The position numbers and the translations under genes are program-made. The notes under the pieces are model-generated. The model was not told where the DNA came from, made no database searches, and saw only the letters and a list, made by a program, of their open reading frames with translations. A stretch of DNA of 49,274 bases from an uncultured Rhodospirillales bacterium (GTDB lineage: Bacteria > Pseudomonadota > Alphaproteobacteria > RF32 > CAG-239), in assembly GCA_902761715.1 (NCBI GenBank), contig CACWLK010000014.1, forward strand, positions 1-49,274, given 5' to 3'. Below, piece after piece: positions 38,358 through 47,968 of this stretch (position 1 is its first letter; each line of letters opens with the position of its first letter).

Positions 38358-40526
38358 ATGGCAGAAAATCAACCATATTTTGAATTTAATTCTAAACGTG
38401 ATGCTGATGCAGATTTTGAGGCTATTCTCAATAGTCATTCTTCTGGGCAAAAGATAAGCTCGGACGAACTTGATGCAATTGAGCAGCAAATAAAAGGGCT
38501 TAATGAGAATCTGGATAATCTTGACGGAGAGGAAAGAGAAAACGCCGAAAGAGAAATTAAGCATCTGCGCATTAAACGCAATCAGGTTGCGATAAAAGAC
38601 AACCTCAACTCCGAGCATTTGCAGGCTTTGGAAAACAATCCCGAGACCTATACCGCCCTTTACAGCATAAAAAACAACGTTGAGGAAGCTGATGAAGCCA
38701 AGGCTCATTTGGAAATTGGAGAAAATGATCAGTTAAAACTCAAAATCCAGATGTTGCAACCAATGGCAATGGATATTGATATTGTCGATGGGAAAGTACA
38801 ATTTTCTCCTGAAGGTATGACACCGGAAAAAATGCATGACATGATTGCATTTTTGCAAACACACGGAATTGTAGTTAATGATGACAGCCTAAAGCTCGAA
38901 AATGCCGATCAAGAAACACAAGAAGTATTTGAAGAGGCTATGGAGCAGTTTGATGACGAGAATCAAGGTGCACCTCAGGTATTTTCTTTTACAGGATACG
39001 GCGACGGAGATTATGAAGAAGTTACGGATTCGTCCTATGATCCGGCCGATGAAATAAGAGGACATTGGGCCAATGATGCAACGGCAGAAAACTTGCCTGC
39101 AGAAGAACCAAAGACAGAAGAAAATGAAGAACAAGAAGAAGGCTCTACCGGATTGTTCGGAGGAAAAGTTCCTCAAAAAGCAGACCATGGCGCTAATGCA
39201 CAAAAAGAGGAATTTGATAAGAGCGTTACGACTTGGATGAATAAAAACAAACGAAAAGGTTTCAGCTGGTTTGAAGGAAGTACATATAACGGTTGGGATA
39301 CATTTACATGCTATTCGGGTGAAAACCCTAAACAAAACCGTACGCCGATAACCGTTGATCACAAAACCGGCGCAATGAAATGTAACTATGAGTTCAAGAT
39401 TTATTCTCGCATGAAAAACGGACGTTTGGAAATATGTTTCTCCTTGCCGCCGGGCAAAAACCTTACCGACGATCAAGCTTATTTGATTACCAGTGCTCTT
39501 AAAGATGCCGGTGTCAAGTATGTTGAATATCAAAAAGGCACAAAAGCAATGAGTGATAGCAATGAAGCTATTATGCGTACTGCCTGCGGAAAAAGATTAT
39601 TGGTTCCGACCGAGCACAAGGTAAACACCGAGCGATATGACAAGATGATAGCAGCTGCCTCTCAAAAGGTTGGCGCTAACAGTCCGGAGTTATACAGATA
39701 TAAGTATGATTTAGCAATGCAAATGGACAAGTTGCTCCGTAAAAAAGGTGTTGACTACAGAGATCCAAGCAAAAAGAATAATCCGGATTGCCGTACCATT
39801 CGTTGGGCGGTCGGAGCTTATCAGTTGCACCCGTTCCGTGATTTGTGGGAAGACTTTGGACTGCGTGGCGATTATGAAAAGAGATTGTCAGAGGGTACTC
39901 CGTCTGATCCGAAGTGTACAGATCCGAACGATGGTGCCAAAAAGGTTATCGGAGCTAAGATGGCAGTCGGTTCTTTGTATGAAATGTTCAGCGACAACGC
40001 AAGCCAAGATGTTGCGCATCTGTTAAGTAAAGATTGCAAGAGCCTTAATGATAACGAAAAAGGTGTTTTGCAAGCCTATGTAGACGACAACGGTTTGTCA
40101 AAAGATACACAGGTTCGTGATATGCCGCCTGCCGTATTGAGAGCAATATATGCTGAAATGTGCAAGACACAAGAAGCAAAAGTCAAAGACGATATTGAAA
40201 AAGAGTATTTTGAAATATTACGTCGTAACAAAGAAAACGGTTCGAAAGATGATCCGGAAAAAGGCGCAGTAAAAGAAATATTCGGACGTGCTGATACCTA
40301 TATTCAGGATATGAACGAGCAACTTAAGGACTGCAACCTGTCGCAGATCTTTTTGGCAAGGAAAGCTATGCCGAAACACGACTTTGGTAAACCCTCAGAA
40401 AACGGCGGTAAAAGTCCTCGTGAAAAAGCTATTGAAGAAGGCTTAGTCAGAGTTCAGACACCGAGAACAAATACCGGCAATGGCGGAAACCGCAATAACA
40501 ACGGTCGCAATAATGGAGGACGCTAA
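38358..40526 (+). CDS. large acidic orphan protein, 722 aa
   Basis: ATG 38358 follows AGCAGGAG at workable spacing. No signal peptide or membrane helix. Residues 1-110 are a charged coiled coil (LDAIEQQIKGLNENLDNLDG). About 190-280 is very acidic (EEPKTEENEEQEEG). About 290-400 is a globular domain (NKRKGFSWFEGSTYNGWDTF to LPPGKNLTDDQAYLITSALK). About 440-540 has Tyr-rich helices. The C-terminus is a low-complexity Asn/Gly/Arg tail (NGGNRNNNGRNNGGR). I recognise no family. It stands alone between lexA and valS with a promoter-like TTGATT-16-TATGAT (38298-38325) and its own terminator. Confidence 0.75.
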   Translation: MAENQPYFEFNSKRDADADFEAILNSHSSGQKISSDELDAIEQQIKGLNENLDNLDGEERENAEREIKHLRIKRNQVAIKDNLNSEHLQALENNPETYTALYSIKNNVEEADEAKAHLEIGENDQLKLKIQMLQPMAMDIDIVDGKVQFSPEGMTPEKMHDMIAFLQTHGIVVNDDSLKLENADQETQEVFEEAMEQFDDENQGAPQVFSFTGYGDGDYEEVTDSSYDPADEIRGHWANDATAENLPAEEPKTEENEEQEEGSTGLFGGKVPQKADHGANAQKEEFDKSVTTWMNKNKRKGFSWFEGSTYNGWDTFTCYSGENPKQNRTPITVDHKTGAMKCNYEFKIYSRMKNGRLEICFSLPPGKNLTDDQAYLITSALKDAGVKYVEYQKGTKAMSDSNEAIMRTACGKRLLVPTEHKVNTERYDKMIAAASQKVGANSPELYRYKYDLAMQMDKLLRKKGVDYRDPSKKNNPDCRTIRWAVGAYQLHPFRDLWEDFGLRGDYEKRLSEGTPSDPKCTDPNDGAKKVIGAKMAVGSLYEMFSDNASQDVAHLLSKDCKSLNDNEKGVLQAYVDDNGLSKDTQVRDMPPAVLRAIYAEMCKTQEAKVKDDIEKEYFEILRRNKENGSKDDPEKGAVKEIFGRADTYIQDMNEQLKDCNLSQIFLARKAMPKHDFGKPSENGGKSPREKAIEEGLVRVQTPRTNTGNGGNRNNNGRNNGGR

Positions 40527-40543
40527 GTCAATATGCAAACAAC

Positions 40544-40571
40544 AAAAAGCCTGCCAATCGGCAGGCTTTTT
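40544..40571 (+). terminator. bidirectional terminator between the orphan gene and valS
   Basis: AAAAAGCCTGCC and GGCAGGCTTTTT, perfect 12-bp stem, AATC loop; symmetric A and T runs serve both strands. Confidence 0.92.
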
Positions 40572-40586
40572 CTGTGTTTAAGTATA

Positions 40587-43223
40587 CTATAGTCCAACAA
40601 TACGCTGCAATGCCTCTTCAACTTTGGCCTTGTTTTCCAACGCCTCGGTTTGGCGACGGCGTTCTTCTTCAACCACCGCAGCGGGAGCTTTATCAACAAA
40701 TGCAGGATTGCTCAATTTACGAGCATAGCCCTCAAGATTTTTGTTCAAACCGGCAAGTTCTTTTTGCAAACGTTCACGCTCAGCGGCAAAATCGACAACT
40801 CCTTTCAGCGGAATTAAAATCGTGCTTTCTTTGCATACGGTCTGAACCATATCCGGAGTAACTTCACCATTATAAACTTCGGCTTTTTCAAGGCGGGCAA
40901 GTGAACAAATAATGTCGTTGAAGTGTTGCAAATTGGCAACCGATTGTTCAGTGCAACCTTGTAAATATGCAGTCAATTTGGCGCCAGCAGGAAGATTCAT
41001 CTCAGCACGGAGCGAGCGAATGGCGGTAATCAGCTCAATAGCCCAATCAATGCTGCGGACATCATCAACATTTACTTTTTCGGTAGCAGGCCAGCTTGCA
41101 TTAATTATGTCCTGATCGCTTGAGTGTGAGTTGTTCCACAGCTCTGCGGTAACAAAAGGCATAAACGGGTGCAACATTATCAAAATGCGGTTAAGTACCC
41201 ATGCAAAGGTTGCTCTGGTCTCGGCTTTAAGATTTTCATCACTGCCATAGAAAATCGGCTTGGTCATCTCAATATACCAGTCGCAGAACGAACCCCATAC
41301 AAACTGATAAACACCGTTTGCCGAATCGGAAAAGCGGAAATTGTTCAGGTCCTCGGTCAAGTTGTTAGATGTCTGTTTTACTTTGGCAACAATCCATTTG
41401 TTGACAGGGTGTTTGATGGAATTAATATCAAAATTGTCAGGCAATACACACTCGTTCATCTCGCCAAAACGTGCAGAATTCCACAGTTTGGTAGCAAAGT
41501 TGCGATAGCCCTGAATACGAGATTCAGAAATGTTAATGTCACGACCTTGGGTTTCCATTGCAGCCATAAAGAAACGTAAGGCATCAGCACCGTATTTTTC
41601 GATGATTTCCATAGGGTCAACAGTGTTACCTTTTGATTTGGACATTTTGCGTCCCTGCTCATCTCTGACCAGACCGTGAATGTAGCATTTTTTAAACGGA
41701 ACCTGCTTCATAACGTACATGCTCATCATCATCATACGGGCAACCCAGAAAAAGATGATGTCGAAGCCGGTTACCAAAACCGAAGTCGGGTAGAAAGTAT
41801 CAAGATATTCGGTCTTATCAGGCCAACCCAAGGTTGAAAAAGCCCAAAGACCTGATGAAAACCATGTATCCAAAACGTCGGTCTCACGGCGCAATTCAAC
41901 ATGTCGACCATAATGTTTATCGGCAGCGGCTTGAGCTTCTTCTTCGTTTTCTTCACAAAAAATGGTTTCATCCGGACCATACCAAATCGGCATTTGGTGT
42001 CCCCACCACAATTGGCGAGAAATACACCACGGCTGAATGTTACGCATCCATTCAAAGTAGGTTTTTTCGTATGTCTTGGGCACAAACTCCATGTCGCCGT
42101 TCTCAACAACACGCATAGCTTCAACAGCGAGTTTCGGAGCATCAACGAACCATTGGTCGGTCATTAACGGCTCAATCACAACATTTGAACGATCACCATA
42201 AGGAATAACCATCGGGTGGTCTTCAATCTTGTCCATAAGTCCCATGCTATCTAAGGTTTCAATTGTCTTTTTGCGAGCAGATTGAGTGTCCATACCCTCA
42301 AAAGGAGTGTTCTCGTTTAAGGTAGCATCAGGATTGAGGATATTAACCAACGGCAGATTATGACGTTTGCCGACTTCAAAGTCATTGAAGTCATGAGCCG
42401 GAGTAATTTTTACGGCACCGGTACCTTTGGTAGGATCAGCATGTTCGTCGGCAATAATCGGAATGGCTTTATTGATAATCGGAATAATACATTCCTTGCC
42501 GATAAGGTGTTTCAGCTTTTCGTTGTCTTTTGAAATAGCAACGGCGGTATCACCAAACATGGTCTCAGGTCTGGTGGTAGCAATGTGAACAAACTCACCT
42601 TCTTCACCTTTAATCGGATATTTGTAATAGTACATCTTACCGACGGTTTCTTTTTGAATAACTTCCAAATCAGAAACGGCAGTCATAAACTTTGAATCCC
42701 AGTTTACGAGTTTTTTAGCTTTGTAAATAAGACCGTCTTTATAAAGTTTTACAAAAATTTTGCGAACAGCACGCGATAACCCCTCGTCCATGGTAAAACG
42801 GGCACGAGACCAATCGCATGAAGCTCCCAAGCGGCGTAATTGCTTGCAAATGGTGCCGCCTGATTTTTCTTTCCACTGCCAGACTGTTTCAATAAATTTT
42901 TCACGTCCCAAATCATGGCGGGTAATTCCCTGTGTGGCAAGATTACGCTCAACAACCATTTGGGTAGCAATACCAGCGTGATCCATGCCCGGTTGCCAAA
43001 GAACATTTTTGCCTTGCATACGATTATAACGAATAAGAACATCTTGCAATGTGTCATCAAGTGCGTGCCCCATGTGCAAAACACCGGTTACGTTCGGCGG
43101 CGGAATTACCACAGCAAAGGCTTCTTTGTTTTTGTTCATATTGGGTTTGAAGGCGCCTTTAGCCTCCCATTCGGCATATATCTTTTCTTCAAAATTTTTC
43201 GGGTCGTAGTTTTTTTCTAACAT
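40587..43223 (-). CDS. valS: valyl-tRNA synthetase
   Basis: An 878-aa class I synthetase. PPNVTGVLHMGHALDDT carries the HIGH-type motif, GRKMSKSKGNTVDP the KMSKS motif. The CP1 editing domain lies between (TTRPETMFGDTAV). The C-terminal arm is the ValS coiled coil (FAAERERLQKELAGLNKNLE). AGGA precedes ATG 43223. It follows the PopZ-like and TolC-like genes on the same strand, as I expect for Alphaproteobacteria, with a gap of 85 bases that could hold its own promoter. Confidence 0.97.
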   Translation of the reverse strand: MLEKNYDPKNFEEKIYAEWEAKGAFKPNMNKNKEAFAVVIPPPNVTGVLHMGHALDDTLQDVLIRYNRMQGKNVLWQPGMDHAGIATQMVVERNLATQGITRHDLGREKFIETVWQWKEKSGGTICKQLRRLGASCDWSRARFTMDEGLSRAVRKIFVKLYKDGLIYKAKKLVNWDSKFMTAVSDLEVIQKETVGKMYYYKYPIKGEEGEFVHIATTRPETMFGDTAVAISKDNEKLKHLIGKECIIPIINKAIPIIADEHADPTKGTGAVKITPAHDFNDFEVGKRHNLPLVNILNPDATLNENTPFEGMDTQSARKKTIETLDSMGLMDKIEDHPMVIPYGDRSNVVIEPLMTDQWFVDAPKLAVEAMRVVENGDMEFVPKTYEKTYFEWMRNIQPWCISRQLWWGHQMPIWYGPDETIFCEENEEEAQAAADKHYGRHVELRRETDVLDTWFSSGLWAFSTLGWPDKTEYLDTFYPTSVLVTGFDIIFFWVARMMMMSMYVMKQVPFKKCYIHGLVRDEQGRKMSKSKGNTVDPMEIIEKYGADALRFFMAAMETQGRDINISESRIQGYRNFATKLWNSARFGEMNECVLPDNFDINSIKHPVNKWIVAKVKQTSNNLTEDLNNFRFSDSANGVYQFVWGSFCDWYIEMTKPIFYGSDENLKAETRATFAWVLNRILIMLHPFMPFVTAELWNNSHSSDQDIINASWPATEKVNVDDVRSIDWAIELITAIRSLRAEMNLPAGAKLTAYLQGCTEQSVANLQHFNDIICSLARLEKAEVYNGEVTPDMVQTVCKESTILIPLKGVVDFAAERERLQKELAGLNKNLEGYARKLSNPAFVDKAPAAVVEEERRRQTEALENKAKVEEALQRIVGL

Positions 43224-43308
43224 CTATGTTTTTCCTATATATCATTAAACGCAAAACAATCCGCTAATTGACCAGCGGAGCTAAAAATGTGAGGCCGATG
43301 CTGAGAGA

Positions 43309-43863
43309 TCAGCGTACATCAGCCTTTACCATCACTCGTTCAATTTCTTTTTGGACTGCTTGCGGCAATTTTTCCTGTAACCACTGTTGCAAAACAGGAA
43401 CAACTTCATTTAAAACTGCGGCTTCGGCAACATTGCGAACAGAAGCGTCGGTTTGCGGATATTGTTGACGGCGCTTAGCAAAAATGGCAGCAAAATCATC
43501 GAGAATATTTGATGAAACAACGTCATTGTCATTGGTAACCGAATTAATAACCTTGAGCGGAATAACTGGAGCAATATTGGCTTTAGGCTCAACTACGGGA
43601 ACGGCTATTGTGCTCTCCGGCTGATCCATAAGGCGACGAATGTTGTTGCATATTTTTGCAATGTCTTCTTCCGTCGGATCAGATATTGGTTGTACCGGCG
43701 CTGGGTTGTTTACAGCAATAAAAGGTGTTTCAGACTGATCAACATCAACAGGCTCGGTGTCCTCACTTGTTTTGACACTGGGAACGCCTTCGTCGTTCAG
43801 CATATTGCGAATCGAAGATAGTATTTCTTCCATTGAGAGTTCTTGTGTATTTTGATCAGCCAT
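43309..43863 (-). CDS. PopZ-like protein (DUF2497)
   Basis: 184 aa. The N-terminal motif SMEEILSSIRNMLNDEG is typical of DUF2497/PopZ. An acidic, Pro-rich disordered middle follows (VDVDQSETPFIAVNNPAPVQ). The C-terminal helical region is ILDDFAAIFAKRRQQ, then NVAEAAVLNEVVPVLQQWLQ, then KEIERVMVKADVR, the oligomerisation part. PopZ is a self-assembling polar matrix protein that captures chromosome-partition and cell-cycle proteins in Alphaproteobacteria. Position between tolC-like and valS genes supports the call. AAGGA precedes ATG 43863. Confidence 0.88.
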   Translation of the reverse strand: MADQNTQELSMEEILSSIRNMLNDEGVPSVKTSEDTEPVDVDQSETPFIAVNNPAPVQPISDPTEEDIAKICNNIRRLMDQPESTIAVPVVEPKANIAPVIPLKVINSVTNDNDVVSSNILDDFAAIFAKRRQQYPQTDASVRNVAEAAVLNEVVPVLQQWLQEKLPQAVQKEIERVMVKADVR

Positions 43864-43880
43864 ATTTTTTCCTTATAAAT

Positions 43881-45239
43881 TTAGTCAATTGATGTAGAAA
43901 GCCATTTATCACGGGTTTCTTTGTAATAAACTTTAGGGTTATAAATATCAACGTCAAGTTTCAGGTTTTTAGCGGTTAACTTGCCCATTGCCTGCATAAC
44001 TCGCATTGCCGATAAATAATATTCACGTCTTGCTTTAACTACCTCGACTTGAGAGTTTAACAATGTTTGATATGCATCCAAAACATCCAAAATGGTGCGG
44101 TTACCGAGAGCTTCTTCTTTTTTTACACCGTCAAGGGCAATTTTATTGGCCTCAACTCTATCAACAAGAGCTTTGATTTGGGCATCATAAGCAACCATTG
44201 ATTCCCAACTTCCGGTAATAGAAGATACGGCGGCACGTTTTGCGCTGGCCACCTGTTCTTGCGCTTGCCATTTGGCATATTTGCTTTGACGAATGCGAGC
44301 TCGATTTTCGCCGGCGTCATAAAGAGGAATCGAAGCATTTACGCCCCATGTAATATCATCGACGGTCGGAGTGGGATCGCCGTGGTGCTTAGAATTTACT
44401 TTTGATTTGGTGGCGCTTCCGGTAGCGGCAATTTGCGGAGCAAGTGCACCATAGTTTGCTTTTACGGCGTATTCACGAGCCTCAAGAGCTTCCTTGGCTT
44501 GCAAAACAGCAAAGTTGTTATCCATAGTATAACTCAGTGCACGATCAAATGTTGCCGGCAAAAATGTATGAATGTTGTTAGGTTCGCTCAAATGGGTAGG
44601 ATCTTTGCCGATAACTTGTTTATAAACAGCTTTAGAAACTTCAAGCGTACCTTCGGCACTGATACGGCTGGCTATAGCTTGTGAATAACTTGATTTTGCC
44701 TGTGCGACATCGGTACGGGTAAGTTCTCCGACGTTAAAGCGTTCTTGGGTTTCATCAAGTTGTTTTTTTAAAAGTTTTTCATTATTTTTTTGTAAATCAA
44801 CGATGGCTTCATCGCGAACAACATTTAAATATGCCTCGGAGGCACTTAAGAATATGGCTTGTTCATAGTTTGACAAGTTGTATTGTTCGGCACGAACAGC
44901 TTTGTCGGCTGACTTTACGGAATTGACTGTAGAAAAGCCTGAAAACAAAGGTTGACTGATGGTTGCGCCAAGAGCCTGCGAGGTCCGGCCGTCCTCAGCC
45001 GGATTGCGGTTATTGTCTGTGTTAGAATCGCTATATTGACCGGTTAAGGCAATGTTCGGACGATATCCTGATTTGGCAATAGCAACATTTTCGTCAACGG
45101 AGCGCAAATATGCACGTTGAGCCTGCAAATCAGGGTTACTGCGATAAGCTTCGGCTAAGGCTTCAAAAACAGTTTCCGCCTTGGCGGCCGAACACGCCAA
45201 AACTCCCATAGCAATAATGGGGAGCATATATTTTTTCAT
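43881..45239 (-). CDS. TolC family outer-membrane efflux/secretion channel
   Basis: Start ATG 45239 with AGAGGTG upstream; the frame from 45263 is an extension. 452 aa. A signal peptide (MKKYMLPIIAMGVLACSAAK, cleavage near AKA) is followed by two TolC repeats: SNPDLQAQRAYLRSVDENVA opening the first, YAVKANYGALAPQIAATGS opening the second, with long helices between. ATISQPLFSGFSTVNSV and WGVNASIPLYDAGENRARI are the paired beta-hairpin segments. It forms the trimeric outer-membrane duct for type I secretion or efflux. No partner ABC or RND pump is in the window. The gene ends 18 bases before the popZ-like start. Confidence 0.92.
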   Translation of the reverse strand: MKKYMLPIIAMGVLACSAAKAETVFEALAEAYRSNPDLQAQRAYLRSVDENVAIAKSGYRPNIALTGQYSDSNTDNNRNPAEDGRTSQALGATISQPLFSGFSTVNSVKSADKAVRAEQYNLSNYEQAIFLSASEAYLNVVRDEAIVDLQKNNEKLLKKQLDETQERFNVGELTRTDVAQAKSSYSQAIASRISAEGTLEVSKAVYKQVIGKDPTHLSEPNNIHTFLPATFDRALSYTMDNNFAVLQAKEALEAREYAVKANYGALAPQIAATGSATKSKVNSKHHGDPTPTVDDITWGVNASIPLYDAGENRARIRQSKYAKWQAQEQVASAKRAAVSSITGSWESMVAYDAQIKALVDRVEANKIALDGVKKEEALGNRTILDVLDAYQTLLNSQVEVVKARREYYLSAMRVMQAMGKLTAKNLKLDVDIYNPKVYYKETRDKWLSTSID

Positions 45240-45382
45240 ATATTCACCTCTTATAAATAACACTCAGGCGATTATATTACTTTTTTTGATGAATGCAATT
45301 ATAAATTTGCAATTTCGTTAACGATATTTCAAACAATTTGCAGATAGAATGCGGGCAATTAATGAAGATTTGCGAGGGAAAA

Positions 45383-47857
45383 ATGGCAAAACATGAATCT
45401 GTGATTTTGAGCGAAATTGATAAGGCTCGCCTTAAACTTTCAATTGAACATTACATCAATTATTTTATCGGTAAACGTGTTTGCGAGATTACCAAAGAGG
45501 AAGCATTAAAGGCTATTTCTCTTGCCGTGCGAGAGTTTGCAATGGATCAAATGTACAAAACAATTGCTCGCTATAACCACAGTAACGCCAAACGAATCTA
45601 TTATTTGTCGGTTGAATATTTAATTGGTCGTTCTTTGGAAAATAACCTTCACAATTTGGGACTGTTTGATGCATTAAACGACATAAAAATTGAAGGCTGG
45701 CCATGGAAAAATATGGAAGAAATTTTTGACACCGAATATGATCCGGCACTCGGTAACGGCGGTTTGGGAAGATTGGCAGCCTGCTATTTGGATTCAATGG
45801 CTTCACTCGGTATTCCAGGTTTCGGTTATGGCATAAACTATGAGTACGGACTGTTTAAGCAAAAGTTTGAAAACGGTTATCAGGTAGAGCACGCCGACAG
45901 CTGGGACGGAGAAAATTCGCCTTGGCAGTTTGCCCGAAATGACCGCAAAGTAACAATTCCTTTGTACGGAGAGGTTGAAACTTCCATTAATAATGTTACC
46001 GGTGAGCCGGTGTTTATTTGGAAAAACACAAGACCTATTTATGGTATTCCGTTTGATTTTCCGATTGTCGGATACAATGGTAAATCTGTTAACTACTTGC
46101 GTTTGTTCTCGGCAGAAGGCGATGAACAACTTGATATTAATATCTTTAATAAGGGCGGATATATTGATGCCTTGCGTGATAAAATTGAAAGCGAGACCGT
46201 GTCTAAAGTACTTTATCCGTCTGATGCCGTAGAATCAGGTAAGGAATTGCGTCTTAAACAGCAGTATTTCTTTGTTTCGTGTGCCATTCAAGATATTATT
46301 CGTCGGTTTATGGAAAAGAGTAACGATTTCCATAAAATGCCGGATTACATTTGTATTCAGCTCAATGATACTCATCCGGCTTTGGGAATTCCCGAAATGA
46401 TGCACCAATTGATTGATGTTTATGGTCAATCGTGGGATGCGGCGTGGGAAATTACGACCAAAATTTTTGCTTATACTAACCACACCTTGTTGCCCGAGGC
46501 ATTGGAAACATGGAACGCAAAAATGTTGGGTAATATGCTGCCCAGACACTTGCAGATTATTTATGAAATAAATCGCCGCTTTATGGAGTTTGCCCGTTCA
46601 CGCTTTGGCGAAAACTCGGAAAAACTTGATAAAGTCTCAATTGTCGCCGGACAAGGTGATAACCAGATTATTCGAATGGCTAACTTATCAATTGTCGGTT
46701 CGTTTAAGGTTAACGGCGTGGCAAAATTGCATTCGGAATTGCTTAAAACTCGTTTGGTTCCGGAATTTTATGAGTTGTGGCCGGAAAAGTTCTTAAATAT
46801 TACAAACGGTGTTACTCCTCGTCGTTGGTTGTATCACGCAAACACGGATTTATCTAACCTTATCAGTTCTCGTATCGGGGAAGATTGGGTTACAAAATTA
46901 GATTTGTTGCAAAACTTGGAAGATTATGCTGAGGACACAACTTTTGTAAAAGAGTTTATGAACATAAAACAAAATAACAAAGAGAATTTGGCCAAAAAGA
47001 TTTTGAAATCAACCGGAATTGTTATTAATCCTAAGAGTATATTTATTATTCAGGCCAAGAGAATTCATGAGTATAAACGTCAGTTGATGACTATTTTACA
47101 GGTTATCGGGGACTATTTGGCAATCATAAATGACAATGTTTATCCGGAAACGCCCAAAACCTATATTTTTGCAGGTAAAGCGGCACCTTCATATAATTTT
47201 GCCAAAATGATTATCAAACTCATCAATAACGTTGCCGATGTAATTAATCATGATTCACGTGTTAATGATATGATTAAGGTCGTATTTGTACCTGACTATA
47301 AGGTTTCTTTGGCAGAATTGTTAATTCCGGCAGCTGATATAAGTATTCAGAACTCAACTGCTGGGTTTGAAGCGTCAGGAACAGGAAACATGAAATTTGC
47401 CCTAAACGGCGCGTTGACAGTCGGAACATATGACGGTGCCAATATTGAGATACGTGAAGCAGTGGGTGAAGATAATTTCTATCTATTCGGACTGAGAGAT
47501 GAAGAAATTGTAAAATTGCGCAGAACAAATTCTTATCATCCTCATGACATCTATGAGCAGTCGGAGTATATCAAGCGGATTATGAATACGCTTAACTCAA
47601 ACATGTTTTGCGAAAAAGACTATGTTTTGTTGTTTAAAATGATTTTTGAGGAGCTGTTGGCTCGCGACTATTTTATGGTATTGGCTGACTTGGAAGAATT
47701 TAATAAGATTTTACACAAGGCTGAAGCTGACTATCGTAATAAGAAAAAATGGGCCAAAAAAGCCATACTCAATGTAGCAAGAATAGGTAATTTTTCAAGT
47801 GATCGAGCGGTTATGGAATATGCCAAGAAAATATGGCATGTCAAACCGATTAATTAA
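45383..47857 (+). CDS. glgP: glycogen phosphorylase
   Basis: ATG 45383 (MAKHESVIL...) follows GAGGGAAAA; longer frames from 45338 and 45362 lack this. An 824-aa GT35 enzyme that releases glucose-1-phosphate from glycogen. Motifs: YLSVEYLIGRSLENNL, DPALGNGGLGRLAACYLDS, YGLFKQKF, QLNDTHPALGIPE, NGVTPRRW, the PLP region EASGTGNMKFALNGALTVGT with its Lys, and DGANIEI. It is 25 kb from the glgB-glgX-malQ operon and divergent from tolC. It works upstream of GlgX and MalQ in glycogen breakdown. Confidence 0.97.
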   Translation: MAKHESVILSEIDKARLKLSIEHYINYFIGKRVCEITKEEALKAISLAVREFAMDQMYKTIARYNHSNAKRIYYLSVEYLIGRSLENNLHNLGLFDALNDIKIEGWPWKNMEEIFDTEYDPALGNGGLGRLAACYLDSMASLGIPGFGYGINYEYGLFKQKFENGYQVEHADSWDGENSPWQFARNDRKVTIPLYGEVETSINNVTGEPVFIWKNTRPIYGIPFDFPIVGYNGKSVNYLRLFSAEGDEQLDINIFNKGGYIDALRDKIESETVSKVLYPSDAVESGKELRLKQQYFFVSCAIQDIIRRFMEKSNDFHKMPDYICIQLNDTHPALGIPEMMHQLIDVYGQSWDAAWEITTKIFAYTNHTLLPEALETWNAKMLGNMLPRHLQIIYEINRRFMEFARSRFGENSEKLDKVSIVAGQGDNQIIRMANLSIVGSFKVNGVAKLHSELLKTRLVPEFYELWPEKFLNITNGVTPRRWLYHANTDLSNLISSRIGEDWVTKLDLLQNLEDYAEDTTFVKEFMNIKQNNKENLAKKILKSTGIVINPKSIFIIQAKRIHEYKRQLMTILQVIGDYLAIINDNVYPETPKTYIFAGKAAPSYNFAKMIIKLINNVADVINHDSRVNDMIKVVFVPDYKVSLAELLIPAADISIQNSTAGFEASGTGNMKFALNGALTVGTYDGANIEIREAVGEDNFYLFGLRDEEIVKLRRTNSYHPHDIYEQSEYIKRIMNTLNSNMFCEKDYVLLFKMIFEELLARDYFMVLADLEEFNKILHKAEADYRNKKKWAKKAILNVARIGNFSSDRAVMEYAKKIWHVKPIN

Positions 47858-47861
47858 TCAA

Positions 47862-47891
47862 AAAAACGCTCTCTTCCGAGGGCGTTTTTTG
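47862..47891 (+). terminator. terminator of glgP
   Basis: AAAAACGCTCTC and GAGGGCGTTTTT arms (one T-G) over a TTCC loop. Confidence 0.88.
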
Positions 47892-47968
47892 TTGGAAATT
47901 AAAGCATTTTTAACAGTTAAACAGGTATATTGTACCATAGAATATTGTCTAAAGTTATGAGGTGTGCT

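Noticed and set aside
38889..39533. 214-aa minus-strand ORF inside the 722-aa gene
   Set aside because: Low-complexity Phe/Ile/Cys-rich translation opposite an acidic gene with good RBS, promoter and terminator; judged a shadow.
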